DNA of 64,000 nucleotides from Anaerotignum sp. (GTDB taxonomy: Bacteria > Bacillota > Clostridia > Lachnospirales > Anaerotignaceae). The stretch spans positions 1-64,000 of the forward strand of contig JAHHTU010000003.1 of the NCBI GenBank assembly GCA_020024455.1, given 5' to 3'. Made by a program: the position numbers and the translations under genes. Below are positions 37,171-45,606 of the stretch, piece after piece (within the stretch, counting starts at the first letter, position 1; each line of letters starts with the position of its first letter). The notes beneath the pieces were generated by a model, which saw nothing but the letters and a program-made list of their open reading frames with translations, was not told where the DNA came from and searched no databases.

Positions 37171-37858
37171 CCGAATTAAAATATTGATTGTGGAGGATGA
37201 AGAAAGTATTAGCAATTTCATTGCAACCACATTGAAAGCACATGACTATACTGTCATTACTGCACGTAGTGGCAAAGAGGCGCTTTCTATGATCCCATCT
37301 CATTGCCCTGAGCTTGTGCTATTGGATTTGGGACTGCCTGATATTGATGGTACACAAGTATTGCAAAAGATTCGGGAGTGGTCAAGTATTCCTATTATTG
37401 TAGTATCTGCCCGTACACAGGAAGATGACAAGGTTTCCGCTCTGGATCTGGGTGCGGACGATTATATTGCAAAACCTTTTGGTACATCAGAACTTTTGGC
37501 ACGTATTCGTACCGCTTTGCGTCATAGTGCAAAATCTGCTCCTGGGCAAAATTTGGATATTTTTGAACTGCCCGGATTGAAAATCAATTTTGATAAAAGA
37601 CAGATCCTGGTTAATGACAAAGATGTGCATTTGACACAAATTGAATTTAAGCTGGTTTCGCTGCTGGCAAAAAGCGCTGGTCGTGTATTGACATATGATT
37701 ATATTATCACAGAGCTTTGGGGTCCCTATGCGGTTAAGGACAATCAAATCCTTCGTGTCAATATGGCAAATATCAGAAGAAAATTAGAGCAGAATCCAGC
37801 ACAGCCACGCTATATCTTTACAGAAGTTGGTGTGGGATATCGTATGGCAGAAGAATAG
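37163..37858 (+). CDS. KdpE-like response regulator (second copy)
   Basis: 231 residues, OmpR type: ILIVEDEESISN, phospho-Asp in LVLLDLGLPDIDG, Lys in IAKPFGTSELLARIR, winged helix with HLTQIEFKLVSLLA and GVGYRMAEE. Strongly similar by eye to the regulator at 9656-10366. ATG 37163 lies inside the end of the kinase gene (8-base overlap), behind GGAGCGG. Confidence 0.9.
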   Translation: MYNRIKILIVEDEESISNFIATTLKAHDYTVITARSGKEALSMIPSHCPELVLLDLGLPDIDGTQVLQKIREWSSIPIIVVSARTQEDDKVSALDLGADDYIAKPFGTSELLARIRTALRHSAKSAPGQNLDIFELPGLKINFDKRQILVNDKDVHLTQIEFKLVSLLAKSAGRVLTYDYIITELWGPYAVKDNQILRVNMANIRRKLEQNPAQPRYIFTEVGVGYRMAEE

Positions 37859-37909
37859 AAATATAAAATGAAAATTGGATTTATATATCATTTTTGTTGC
37901 TAGGATAAC

Positions 37910-37957
37910 AACAAATAAAAGGTACTTCCCAATCAATGGAAGTACCTTTTATTTGTT
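37910..37957. terminator. Bidirectional terminator between the second kdpE-like gene and gap2
   Basis: A 20-bp perfect inverted repeat (37910-37929 with 37938-37957) with GGTACTTCC in the stem and A- and T-rich ends on both sides. Confidence 0.9.
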
Positions 37958-37999
37958 ATAAAAATGTATTACCAGAATTCTTTTTTATAGATCATGGCA

Positions 38000-39022
38000 T
38001 TATGCTTGATGATCTACACTGTACATATGTTGAATCAAATCGACTACTTTATTGCTGTAGCCCCATTCATTATCATACCAAGCAATCAGCTTTACAAAGT
38101 TATCATCCAACATAATGCCGGCTTTTTCATCAAAAATACATGTATGAGAATCACCAAGCATATCGGAAGAAACCACTTCGTCCTGAATATAGCTGATGAT
38201 ACCTTTCATGCTTGTATGAGAAGCTTCTTTGATTTTCTCACATATTTCTGCATAAGTTGTTTTTGTTTTCAGTCTTGCTGTCAAGTCTACAACAGATACA
38301 TCATTTGTGGGTACACGGAAGGACATACCGGTCATTTTACCTTGAAGCTCCGGAATAACACGACCTACTGCCTTTGCCGCACCGGTTGTGGAAGGAATGA
38401 TGTTGTTAAATACAGAACGTCCTGTTCTCCAGTCACGACCAGCTCTGGCATCAACAGCCTTCTGTTTTGCAGTTGCAGAGTGAATGGTAGACATCAACGC
38501 TTGCTCAATACCAAAATTTTCCTGAACAACCTTTACCATAGGTGCCAAGCAGTTTGTTGTACAAGATGCATTGGAAACGATGTCCATATCCGGTGTATAA
38601 ATCATATGGTTTACACCCATTACGAAGGTGGGCATGATATCATCCTTAGAAGGTGCTGTCAATACAACTTTTTTTGCACCGCCATTCATATGTACCGCTG
38701 CTTTTTCCATTGTGTTGTATGCACCTGTAGATTCCACAATATATTCCGCACCACATTCAGACCATGGAATCAGGCTTGCATCGCTTTCGCTGAAAACACG
38801 AATATGCTTGCCATTGACAATCAGTTCGTTCTCTGCTACTTCAATTGTACCATCAAAGCGTCCAAATACGCTGTCATATTTCAACTGATATGCCATATAT
38901 TCCAAATCTGCGTTGCGTAGATTGATACCACAAAGTTCAAATGCATCGCCTCTTTGCATGAGAACACGAAATACCACTCTACCAATTCGACCAAAACCAT
39001 TGATACCTATTTTGATTGCCAT
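38000..39022 (-). CDS. Glyceraldehyde-3-phosphate dehydrogenase, second copy with altered cofactor motif
   Basis: 340 residues with GINGFGRIGR, the catalytic NASCTTNCLAP and WYDNEWGYSNK. After the second Rossmann strand it reads CGINLRNADLEYM, so the Asp that normally selects NAD (AVNDPF in the 5250-6257 copy) is replaced. This suggests NADP use or dual cofactor use, and a biosynthetic or gluconeogenic role. It is monocistronic, behind a AAGGAGCG ribosome site. Confidence 0.93.
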   Translation of the reverse strand: MAIKIGINGFGRIGRVVFRVLMQRGDAFELCGINLRNADLEYMAYQLKYDSVFGRFDGTIEVAENELIVNGKHIRVFSESDASLIPWSECGAEYIVESTGAYNTMEKAAVHMNGGAKKVVLTAPSKDDIMPTFVMGVNHMIYTPDMDIVSNASCTTNCLAPMVKVVQENFGIEQALMSTIHSATAKQKAVDARAGRDWRTGRSVFNNIIPSTTGAAKAVGRVIPELQGKMTGMSFRVPTNDVSVVDLTARLKTKTTYAEICEKIKEASHTSMKGIISYIQDEVVSSDMLGDSHTCIFDEKAGIMLDDNFVKLIAWYDNEWGYSNKVVDLIQHMYSVDHQA

Positions 39023-39365
39023 ATGATCGCTCCTTTTCTTTATACGAAATATATTTCAGTGATGTATTTATTTTATCATAGATTGTGTAAAAGTCACTCC
39101 TTTTTTGGTAATTTCTTCATTTTCGGAAGTATTTACACTTGGGACATTTATTGTCCCGCAGATTTTATTTACTTTGGACATATTTTGACCATCTGTGTAT
39201 CGTCATATTGCACAATGCATCGTATGTCATTCTGTTCCAAATGTTTTGTAAGCCTTATCATAGCCGTATTTTGTATATACAACCATGTGCTTGCATGGTA
39301 AATAGCCATCATCGAAAAACAATAATCTGTTTTTGAAGCCAATGATGATTTCATGGCATAATACC
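39023..39365. other. Intergenic region upstream of gap2 with a possible small gene
   Basis: It holds the presumed gap2 promoter and a GGGACA-TTTAT-TGTCCC hairpin at about 39142-39158. On the minus strand, a frame of about 45-60 codons ending at 39169 (interior sequence TAMIRLTKHLEQNDIRC) looks faintly protein-like, recalling small DUF3343-type proteins, but it has no ribosome site. I do not call it as a gene. Confidence 0.35.
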
Positions 39366-39406
39366 AAAAAGACTGCGATACCACTCTGGTATCCGCAGTC
39401 TTTTTT
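39366..39406 (-). terminator. Terminator of the hyd operon
   Basis: AAAAAGACTGCGATACC and GGTATCCGCAGTC with a T-run form a long stem with one bulge, just beyond the hydF stop. Confidence 0.85.
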
Positions 39407-39468
39407 GAATTTCAGATATTGTTTTTTCTATGAAAACACCATACATATGTTTATGATTGCTTGCTCTA

Positions 39469-40665
39469 TTACATCAATTGATACAACTCAGGAAAGATTT
39501 CCACACTACGCTGTAAAATACCATGTAAATAGGCAATCAATATACCAAAATTGGTAATTGGTATATTTTGATCTGATGCACATTTGGTGCGATAACGCAC
39601 TTCTCTTTCGTTCAGCATACAACCACCACAATGAATCACCAGTGCGTATGGTGTCAAATCCTCAGGAAACTGCATGCCGCTACAGGTTGCAATTTGAATA
39701 TTTTTTCCGGTATACTTTCGGATCCAGTTTGGAATTTTTTCTGTACCAATATCTCCGCATTGACGATGGTGCGTACAGCCTTCTGCAATCAATATGGTAT
39801 CACCATCTTTGAGTTGCTTTACAGCAGCAACACCTTGCACAGCGTCATACAAAAGACCTTTGTAACGTGCCATCAAAATAGAGAATGATGTCAATTTCAT
39901 ATTTTCAGGAATCGTTTTTGCAACAAAGTCAAAAACCTGACTATCAGTAATGACCAGAGCCGGCGGTGTACCAAGCTGATTGAGTGTTTGCTGTAATTCG
40001 TTATCTTTGACCACAATGGCAATGGCGCCGGTGTCCAATATATCTCGTATGGTTTGCTGCTGCGGCAATATCAATCGTCCTTTTGGTGCTGATTGATCGA
40101 TAGGTACAACAAGTAGTACAAAATCCCCAGCCTGCAATTTATCGCCTATAATCCCCTTTTGCTTTGTACCCTTCCCTATGCTTGCAAGGCATTCCTTAAG
40201 TTCTTGAATCCCTTGCCGATGCAATGCACTTACATAGATTTCCTGCTTTTGCGGTTGCGGCACCTGTGTCAGCAAATCCGATTTATTATATACAATGATA
40301 TATGGAATTTCTTTTGCTTGAAATAAGCGGATCAAATCCATATCCTGCTCTCTGGTTCTAAGGGTAGCATCCACCACCAAAACAGCAATATCCGTTCGGT
40401 TCAATATCTGTTTTGTTTTTTGTATCCGTTTTTCACCCAATACACCATCATCATCAAATCCGGGTGTATCAATAATTTGTACAGGTCCTAATGGCAAAAG
40501 CTCCATTGCTTTTGTTACAGGATCGGTTGTTGTTCCTCTGATCTCAGAAACCACAGCAAGCTCCTGTCCTGTTACAGCATTGACTACACTGGATTTTCCA
40601 GCATTACACATTCCAAAAAATGCGATGTGAGTACGCTCACCCAAAGGGGTATCATTCAATCCCAT
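39469..40665 (-). CDS. hydF: [FeFe]-hydrogenase maturation GTPase HydF
   Basis: 398 residues. N-terminal GTPase domain with G1 FGMCNAGKSS, G2 RGTTTDPV, G3 DTPGFDD and G4 NKSD. The dimerisation region is in the middle, and the C-terminal cluster domain carries CTHHRQCGDIG and IHCGGCML, the conserved HydF metal ligands. It is the scaffold on which the 2Fe subcluster is assembled before transfer to HydA. Last gene of the operon, with its own GGAGG site. Confidence 0.95.
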   Translation of the reverse strand: MGLNDTPLGERTHIAFFGMCNAGKSSVVNAVTGQELAVVSEIRGTTTDPVTKAMELLPLGPVQIIDTPGFDDDGVLGEKRIQKTKQILNRTDIAVLVVDATLRTREQDMDLIRLFQAKEIPYIIVYNKSDLLTQVPQPQKQEIYVSALHRQGIQELKECLASIGKGTKQKGIIGDKLQAGDFVLLVVPIDQSAPKGRLILPQQQTIRDILDTGAIAIVVKDNELQQTLNQLGTPPALVITDSQVFDFVAKTIPENMKLTSFSILMARYKGLLYDAVQGVAAVKQLKDGDTILIAEGCTHHRQCGDIGTEKIPNWIRKYTGKNIQIATCSGMQFPEDLTPYALVIHCGGCMLNEREVRYRTKCASDQNIPITNFGILIAYLHGILQRSVEIFPELYQLM

Positions 40666-40684
40666 ACTATGTATCCTCCTATGT

Positions 40685-41635
40685 TTACTGCAAGATCAAG
40701 TCATGGATATCTACTTCTTGTTCGATCATACCACTATCCAGCATAAATTCCATTGTGGACTGCATTGCAGCAATATCAGAATCACGCATAGTCATATCAA
40801 AATCATACAGAGGATACATGGCTTCTACTGCTGAGATGTCCAAATCCAAGGCTTTGGCAGCTTCCTGCAATACATCTGCTTTGTTTGTCTGCATATAATC
40901 CAGTGTGGCTTTATGTCCTTTCAAGAAACCTTCCACAATTTCTGGGTATTCATCATAGAATTTCTGTGTGGTTGCACATACAATGGTCGCTTCTACCAAA
41001 TCTTTACCATTTGTCACAAGATGTGCATCACTTTGCTGGGTATTGTATGCTGCCGCTCCTGCCAATAATGCACAATCTACACGTTTTCCGGAAAGTGCTG
41101 CCATGGCATCCGGGATACTGGTATTCATAAATTGTACATCATCCAAAGTCATATTGGCAGTAGCCAGATAGGATACCAACATTTCATGTAAAATAGTGCC
41201 TTGTGGACCAGCAATTGTCTTTCCTCTCAAATCCTCCGGGGATTTGATGGAAGCATCATTGGAAAACAGACAAAACGCTTCGGGAGATCGGCTATACATG
41301 GAAATAATCTTAATGTCTGCACCATTTGCAGCAGAGAGAATCGCAGATGTAGCACCTACTGCATATAGGAACTGTATATCACCAGAAGCCAGCGCCTGTG
41401 TCTGGTCTGCACCAGATGTAATTTCGGAATACTTCACTGTTTCTATTCCGCTTTCCTGCATATTTTCATGGAAAAAGGAATGATTTCTCTCCACAATAGA
41501 GGGTACATTCAATGGAGAAGTTACATAGGTTACGGCAACCTCGTTGCGTGCCTTTTGATCGGCTGTGCCGCAGCCGGTCAGTGTCAAAAGTCCTGTCATT
41601 ATACAAGTGGTTAATGCATAAGTCCATTTTTTCAT
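40685..41635 (-). CDS. ABC transporter substrate-binding lipoprotein, SsuA/THI5 (NMT1) type
   Basis: About 316 residues. Signal peptide with lipobox LLTLTGC, then a periplasmic-binding type II fold of the SsuA/NitT/THI5 class (VAVTYVTSPLNVPSIVERNHSFF, VKYSEITSGADQTQALASGDIQF). ATG 41635 lies about 10 bases from GGAG; ATG 41644 overlaps the ATPase stop and is an alternative. The ligand is unknown. Its place between hydE and hydF hints at a substrate linked to H-cluster assembly. Confidence 0.88.
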   Translation of the reverse strand: MKKWTYALTTCIMTGLLTLTGCGTADQKARNEVAVTYVTSPLNVPSIVERNHSFFHENMQESGIETVKYSEITSGADQTQALASGDIQFLYAVGATSAILSAANGADIKIISMYSRSPEAFCLFSNDASIKSPEDLRGKTIAGPQGTILHEMLVSYLATANMTLDDVQFMNTSIPDAMAALSGKRVDCALLAGAAAYNTQQSDAHLVTNGKDLVEATIVCATTQKFYDEYPEIVEGFLKGHKATLDYMQTNKADVLQEAAKALDLDISAVEAMYPLYDFDMTMRDSDIAAMQSTMEFMLDSGMIEQEVDIHDLILQ

Positions 41636-41640
41636 TTCCT

Positions 41641-42354
41641 TCATTCTCCTTTTTTCATAGATATTTCATTTAATATTTTTATTTTATATGCTGCAATCTC
41701 CTCCGGTGTTGTATGCTTTGGCAGTGCAGAATATACCTTTTTCACATGCTGATCTTGTAGTATGACAATACGATCCCCTAAAACGAGTGCTTCATCAATA
41801 CTGTGTGTGACAAATAAAATACCACAGCTTGTCTGCTTGTGAATATTTAACAACACTTGCTGCATTTTTTCTCTGGTAAAATAATCCAATGCTGCAAAAG
41901 GCTCATCCATCAGTAAAAATCGTGGATGAAGCGCCAATGCTCTTGCCAATGCACAGCGTTGCTGCATCCCGCCTGACAGCTGTTGTGGCAATGCTTGTGC
42001 AAAACCATCCAGCCCCGTCAATGTAATCAGATCTGCAATCTCTTTTTCATCAATTTCCTTTTTTTTCAGACCGAATGCGATGTTTTTCCATACCGTAAGC
42101 CATGGCATCAATCGGGATTCCTGAAATACAAATGCCGTTTTTGATTCAACCGGAAACAGAATTTCTCCTGCATCCGGTGTATCCAGCTTTCCGATCAGGC
42201 GCAAAAGTGTGGTTTTTCCACAGCCGCTACGTCCCAATAATACCGTAATACCATCTGCCGGAACACTGAGAGAACAATCATTGAGTACCGTATGCTTGTG
42301 TTCTTCCACAAAAAAGAATTTCCGTATGTGTTTCAATTCTATTGCATCAGTCAT
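41641..42354 (-). CDS. ABC transporter ATP-binding protein, SsuB type
   Basis: 237 residues with Walker A GRSGCGKTTLL, Q-loop FVFQESRLMPWLTVWKN, signature LSGGMQQRCALARAL and Walker B LLMDEPFAALD. The LMPWLTVWKN stretch is typical of nitrate/taurine/aliphatic sulfonate importers. It overlaps the permease gene by 8 bases. Confidence 0.92.
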   Translation of the reverse strand: MTDAIELKHIRKFFFVEEHKHTVLNDCSLSVPADGITVLLGRSGCGKTTLLRLIGKLDTPDAGEILFPVESKTAFVFQESRLMPWLTVWKNIAFGLKKKEIDEKEIADLITLTGLDGFAQALPQQLSGGMQQRCALARALALHPRFLLMDEPFAALDYFTREKMQQVLLNIHKQTSCGILFVTHSIDEALVLGDRIVILQDQHVKKVYSALPKHTTPEEIAAYKIKILNEISMKKGE

Positions 42355-43117
42355 TTTTCACGCCTCCTACACATGTTTTCTGTATGAACATGGAAAACAA
42401 CTTATCACTGATGCAACCAATCATACCAATGAGCAAAATACCAATGATCACTTGATCGGATCTGGACATTTGCTGTGCATATACAATGATATAGCCCAAT
42501 CCACTTGCTGCTGCAAACATTTCCGCGCCAATCAGTGCACGCCAACAGTAGCCCAAACCAATACGCATACCAACCAAAATATCTTGTTTTGCATAAGGCA
42601 ATATGATTTTTCCAAAAATGCGATATGCTGTAAATCCCATTGATTTTCCTACTTCAATCAATTTGATGTCACATCCGGCAAATCCCTGTTGTATATTCAA
42701 AAACATAGGGAAAAAGGATGCCAATACAATAACAATCAGCTTAGGTAGTTCTCCAATGCCAAACCATAGAATCAATAATGATATCAGAGAAAGAGGCGGA
42801 ACATTGCGCATAAAATTATTCAGATGTCGAAAATATATTGCGCAGTGTGGCATATAGACAGCACATAGCGAAAAAACAAATGCCAAAGCAAATGAAACAA
42901 CAAATCCTGTCAATACACGACGCAGGCTGACCAATATAGAAACTATGATTTTTCCGTCCCAAAACATATCCCAAAAGGTATTCCATACCTTCCATGGTGT
43001 TGGCAGCAAGTAAACATTCCAAATTTCCAGATACGATACCACATACCATAACAGAAGAAGGATTATAAAAATGTAATAGGGTTTGCATATATTATGGAGT
43101 TGCTTGAATGCAAACAT
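42347..43117 (-). CDS. ABC transporter permease, SsuC type
   Basis: About 256 residues and six membrane spans, with a GMRIGLGYCWRALIGAEMFAA loop (EAA motif) that contacts the ATPase. ATG 43117 follows GGAGA and lies 1 base after the hydE stop; the longer frame runs into hydE and is not used. Confidence 0.9.
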   Translation of the reverse strand: MFAFKQLHNICKPYYIFIILLLLWYVVSYLEIWNVYLLPTPWKVWNTFWDMFWDGKIIVSILVSLRRVLTGFVVSFALAFVFSLCAVYMPHCAIYFRHLNNFMRNVPPLSLISLLILWFGIGELPKLIVIVLASFFPMFLNIQQGFAGCDIKLIEVGKSMGFTAYRIFGKIILPYAKQDILVGMRIGLGYCWRALIGAEMFAAASGLGYIIVYAQQMSRSDQVIIGILLIGMIGCISDKLFSMFIQKTCVGGVKND

Positions 43118-43118
43118 A

Positions 43119-44159
43119 TCAATCTCCTTTCCAATCCCCTCGATGGCAAGGCACATCATATCCATGTGCTTGTAATGTATGCTTTAACATAAGAATTTGC
43201 TCTCCTGCCTCTTCGCCAGAAATCGCTTTGTTATCATAAATCATATATTTTTTTCTTACCTCTTGTGGCGAAAGATTTGGCATAATGACATTTGCGCCAA
43301 ATGCAATCCCTTTGATATGTCCATCGCTGCGTTTTGTCTTTAATGCTGTGGTTGCAGGCAGTAAAACATGGGGCAGCATCAGCCGCACAATAGACAAAAG
43401 CCGTAATGTCTGTTTCGCAGAGCCTGTATGTTCCATACGAAATGGTGTATCATGATGTGGCAGAAAAGGACCAATGCCAACCATATGTGGTTGTAGGCTT
43501 TGTATATACCGTAAGTCCTCTAATAATAGTTCTGGCGTTTGTTTTGGAGAACCGACCATCATACCACAGCCCACCTGATAACCAATTTCTTTCAAATCCT
43601 GTAAGCACTGCATTCTGACCTTCCACTGCATATCACGGGGATGCAAAATACCATAGTAGCTTTCATTCGCTGTTTCGTGACGCAGCAAATAACGATTGGC
43701 TCCTGCATCAAAATAGGATTGATACTCGCTTTTTGATTTCTCTCCAATCGAAAGCGTGATGGCACAATCCGGATATTTTTTATGGATGGCTGAAATAATA
43801 TCCACCATACGCGCTTCTGTAAACCAAGGGTCTTCTCCACCTTGCAATACAAATGTACGAAAGCCTGCTGCATAGCCCATATGGCAGCAAGAGAGGATTT
43901 CTTCCTTTGTTAAGCGATACCGATATGCATGTGCGTTGCTTCGTCGAATACCGCAATAAAGGCAATCGTTTTTACAGTAGTTTGTAAACTCAATCAGCCC
44001 ACGGATATAAATATGGTTGCCATAGCTGCGTTCCCTTACCTGCGTTGCACAAACGGACAGATACTGCTCAATTTCTCTGTTTTCCGTTTGAATCAGCTGC
44101 AACAACTCTTGATCTGATGCATCTTGTGTCCGCATCAATTTCTGAATAATGTTTCTCAT
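43119..44159 (-). CDS. hydE: [FeFe]-hydrogenase maturation radical SAM enzyme HydE
   Basis: 346 residues. Radical SAM cluster motif CKNDCLYCGIR (CxxxCxxC) near residue 60, LQGGEDPWFT, and C-terminal barrel motifs such as GMMVGSPKQTPE and GIGPFLPHHDTPF. HydE acts after HydG in making the dithiomethylamine-bridged 2Fe cluster. Its ATG overlaps the stop of the regulator gene by 4 bases. Confidence 0.95.
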   Translation of the reverse strand: MRNIIQKLMRTQDASDQELLQLIQTENREIEQYLSVCATQVRERSYGNHIYIRGLIEFTNYCKNDCLYCGIRRSNAHAYRYRLTKEEILSCCHMGYAAGFRTFVLQGGEDPWFTEARMVDIISAIHKKYPDCAITLSIGEKSKSEYQSYFDAGANRYLLRHETANESYYGILHPRDMQWKVRMQCLQDLKEIGYQVGCGMMVGSPKQTPELLLEDLRYIQSLQPHMVGIGPFLPHHDTPFRMEHTGSAKQTLRLLSIVRLMLPHVLLPATTALKTKRSDGHIKGIAFGANVIMPNLSPQEVRKKYMIYDNKAISGEEAGEQILMLKHTLQAHGYDVPCHRGDWKGD

Positions 44160-44419
44160 ACTTCATCCTGAAATATAAAATTGGAGTATGCAGTTTTTAC
44201 AGCAATACCGGAAATCTGCCCCAACTTTCCGGATAATGTGCTGATGGCATCCTGTGGCGCATCTATGGCAATGCTGATGATATTGATTTTTCTTTGTCTA
44301 TAGGGAATCCCCATACGACCAATGATATAGTCTGCATATTCATGTAAAAGCTGATTGACATTTCGTACAGCATCATGATCTTCTACAATTATGCTGATGA
44401 CTGCGACTCTTGTTTCCAT
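44156..44419 (-). CDS. TM1266-family iron-only hydrogenase system regulator
   Basis: 87 residues from ATG 44419 (9 bases after GGAGG; ATG 44425 is only 3 bases away). The ACT-like fold shows VAVISIIVEDHDAVRNVNQLLHEY, GRMGIPYRQRKINIISIAIDA and LSGKLGQISGIAVKTAYS, as in TM1266 proteins found beside hydEFG. The ligand is unknown. First gene of the operon, behind the leader described below. Confidence 0.88.
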   Translation of the reverse strand: METRVAVISIIVEDHDAVRNVNQLLHEYADYIIGRMGIPYRQRKINIISIAIDAPQDAISTLSGKLGQISGIAVKTAYSNFIFQDEV

Positions 44420-44590
44420 AATCATATACCTCCATAAAAAAACTGCATCGTAAAAGATGCAGTATCAAAAAAATACCCTTTATCGTAGGGCTATCCTGAT
44501 CGATATACTGTATCTTTCACCACAATCTGTGGCAGCAACTCAAAGATGGCGTTTCTTTGTATATAACCACAAATTTCAGTGTGAGATTAC
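44420..44590 (-). promoter_or_regulatory. About 170-nt structured 5' leader of the hyd operon, candidate riboswitch/attenuator
   Basis: Between a consensus promoter and the first gene lie several stems (CCACAGATTGTGG, GCCCTACGATAAAGGG) and an intrinsic terminator only ~17 bases before the start codon. GATACAGTATATC upstream could compete with the terminator arm GATACTGCATC. I see no TPP, cobalamin, SAM, Moco, FMN or glycine riboswitch signature. Confidence 0.6.
44436..44463 (-). terminator. Leader terminator ahead of the TM1266-like gene
   Basis: On the minus strand, ACTGCATC pairs with GATGCAGT (44456-44463 with 44442-44449) and is followed by seven T. Confidence 0.85.
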
Positions 44591-44596
44591 AGACAC

Positions 44597-44625
44597 ATTA
44601 TATTTTGTATTTCATCTGATGTCAA
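44597..44625 (-). promoter_or_regulatory. Consensus sigma-A promoter of the hyd operon
   Basis: On the minus strand, perfect TTGACA (44625-44620) and perfect TATAAT (44602-44597) with 17 bases between. Confidence 0.9.
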
Positions 44626-44658
44626 TATAAAAAATAGGAGAAAAATACCATTTCTGCA

Positions 44659-44784
44659 ATGCAACCATCTGTTTTTGCAATGTACGGATTTGTGATAGAA
44701 GGACGGGCTGCAATACATGGCATGAAGCTGTTATTGGTATATGCATTCTTTACTGTGTGCGGTACTATCGTTGGTACAAAATAG
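44659..44784 (+). other. Short hydrophobic reading frame, doubtful
   Basis: 41 codons beginning MQPSVFAMYGFVIEGRAAIH, with a hydrophobic C-terminal half ending in TIVGTK. The AGGAG at 44636-44640 is too far from the ATG (an ATT 9 codons-bases nearer would be needed). It could be a small membrane peptide or a gene remnant; I do not recognise it. Confidence 0.25.
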
Positions 44785-44886
44785 GGAATCTGAGGAATGT
44801 TGTATTGTAGCCTTGACGCAGAAAAATTTGGTAATGAACAGAATTTTTTCTTATGGTTTCTGATTTCCGTGAATATTTTTGTTAAA

Positions 44887-44919
44887 TTGTAAACCGATTC
44901 ATTAATATATTGTTGACAA
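44887..44919. promoter_or_regulatory. BirA (biotin repressor) operator
   Basis: TTGTAAACC (44887-44895), 15 bases, then TGTTGACAA (44911-44919). This fits the conserved BirA box TTGTTAACC-N14-16-GGTTAACAA, and overlaps the -35 of bioY. Confidence 0.75.
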
Positions 44920-44941
44920 TTGTAGCAATCAGTGATACACT
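44913..44941 (+). promoter_or_regulatory. Sigma-A promoter of bioY
   Basis: Perfect TTGACA (44913-44918) and TACACT (44936-44941), 17 bases apart. Confidence 0.75.
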
Positions 44942-44978
44942 GCTATCAACAATCATATATCAGAGGAGGTTTTTTTCT

Positions 44979-45545
44979 ATGTCTACACCCCAAGTTCATA
45001 CCACATATACAAAAAAAAGCACTGCCTACCTGTTATCCTTTTGCGCACTGATGACAGCAGTTACTTGTATATTGGCACCCCTGTCTATTCCAATTGGTCC
45101 AGTACCCCTTTCATTGACCAATTTTGTGATTTATCTTTCTCTCTATTTGCTTGGTTGGAAGCTGGCAACGGTGAGCTATTTGATCTATCTTTTGATTGGT
45201 CTGATTGGACTACCCGTGTTTTCCGGTTTTACGGGCGGAATTGGAAAACTCTTAGGTCCTACCGGAGGATATATCATTGGTTTTATTCCTATGGCGATAC
45301 TCGCTGGCATTGCTGTTGAAAAATATAAGAACCGCTTTGTGCAATTTCTTGCTTTGGTACTTGGTACCATCATTTGTTATACGTTAGGTACAGCATGGTT
45401 TTGTATCGAAGCACAATCCCATTTATCAGCAGCATTGGGGCTTTGTGTATTTCCATTCATTCCCGGAGATTTATGTAAAATCATTCTTGCAATGCTCATA
45501 GGACCAATCATTCGCAAGAGATTGCAGCTAGCAGGAATACGATAA
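44979..45545 (+). CDS. bioY: Biotin ECF transporter S component BioY
   Basis: 188 residues, six membrane spans. Typical BioY stretches are LAPLSIPIGPVPLSLTNFVIYL, GLPVFSGFTGGIGKLLGPTGGYIIGF and the C-terminal FIPGDLCKIILAMLIG. It captures biotin for an ECF energising module not present in this window. The AGGAGG site lies about 9 bases before ATG 44979. Regulated by BirA, judging from the operator. Confidence 0.95.
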   Translation: MSTPQVHTTYTKKSTAYLLSFCALMTAVTCILAPLSIPIGPVPLSLTNFVIYLSLYLLGWKLATVSYLIYLLIGLIGLPVFSGFTGGIGKLLGPTGGYIIGFIPMAILAGIAVEKYKNRFVQFLALVLGTIICYTLGTAWFCIEAQSHLSAALGLCVFPFIPGDLCKIILAMLIGPIIRKRLQLAGIR

Positions 45546-45553
45546 ACAAAAAA

Positions 45554-45598
45554 TATCCAAATTACCAAAACAGAAAAAATGATTTGGTAATTTGGATA
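45554..45598. terminator. Bidirectional terminator between bioY and tagI
   Basis: A 16-bp perfect stem, TATCCAAATTACCAAA (45554-45569) with TTTGGTAATTTGGATA (45583-45598), between convergent genes. Confidence 0.85.
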
Positions 45599-45606
45599 TA
45601 AAATAT

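Noticed and set aside
37994..38920. 308-codon plus-strand frame opposite the second GAPDH
   Set aside because: Same type of shadow; the GAPDH on the minus strand is unambiguous.
39169..39384. Small minus-strand gene between gap2 and hydF
   Set aside because: Some protein-like character, but no ribosome site, and it overlaps the hydF terminator.
44420..44590. TPP riboswitch, suggested by the THI5-type importer
   Set aside because: The conserved TPP elements (CUGAGA and the CCUGAUCNGG context with paired purines) are not present together; only a chance ATCAGGATA-like string.
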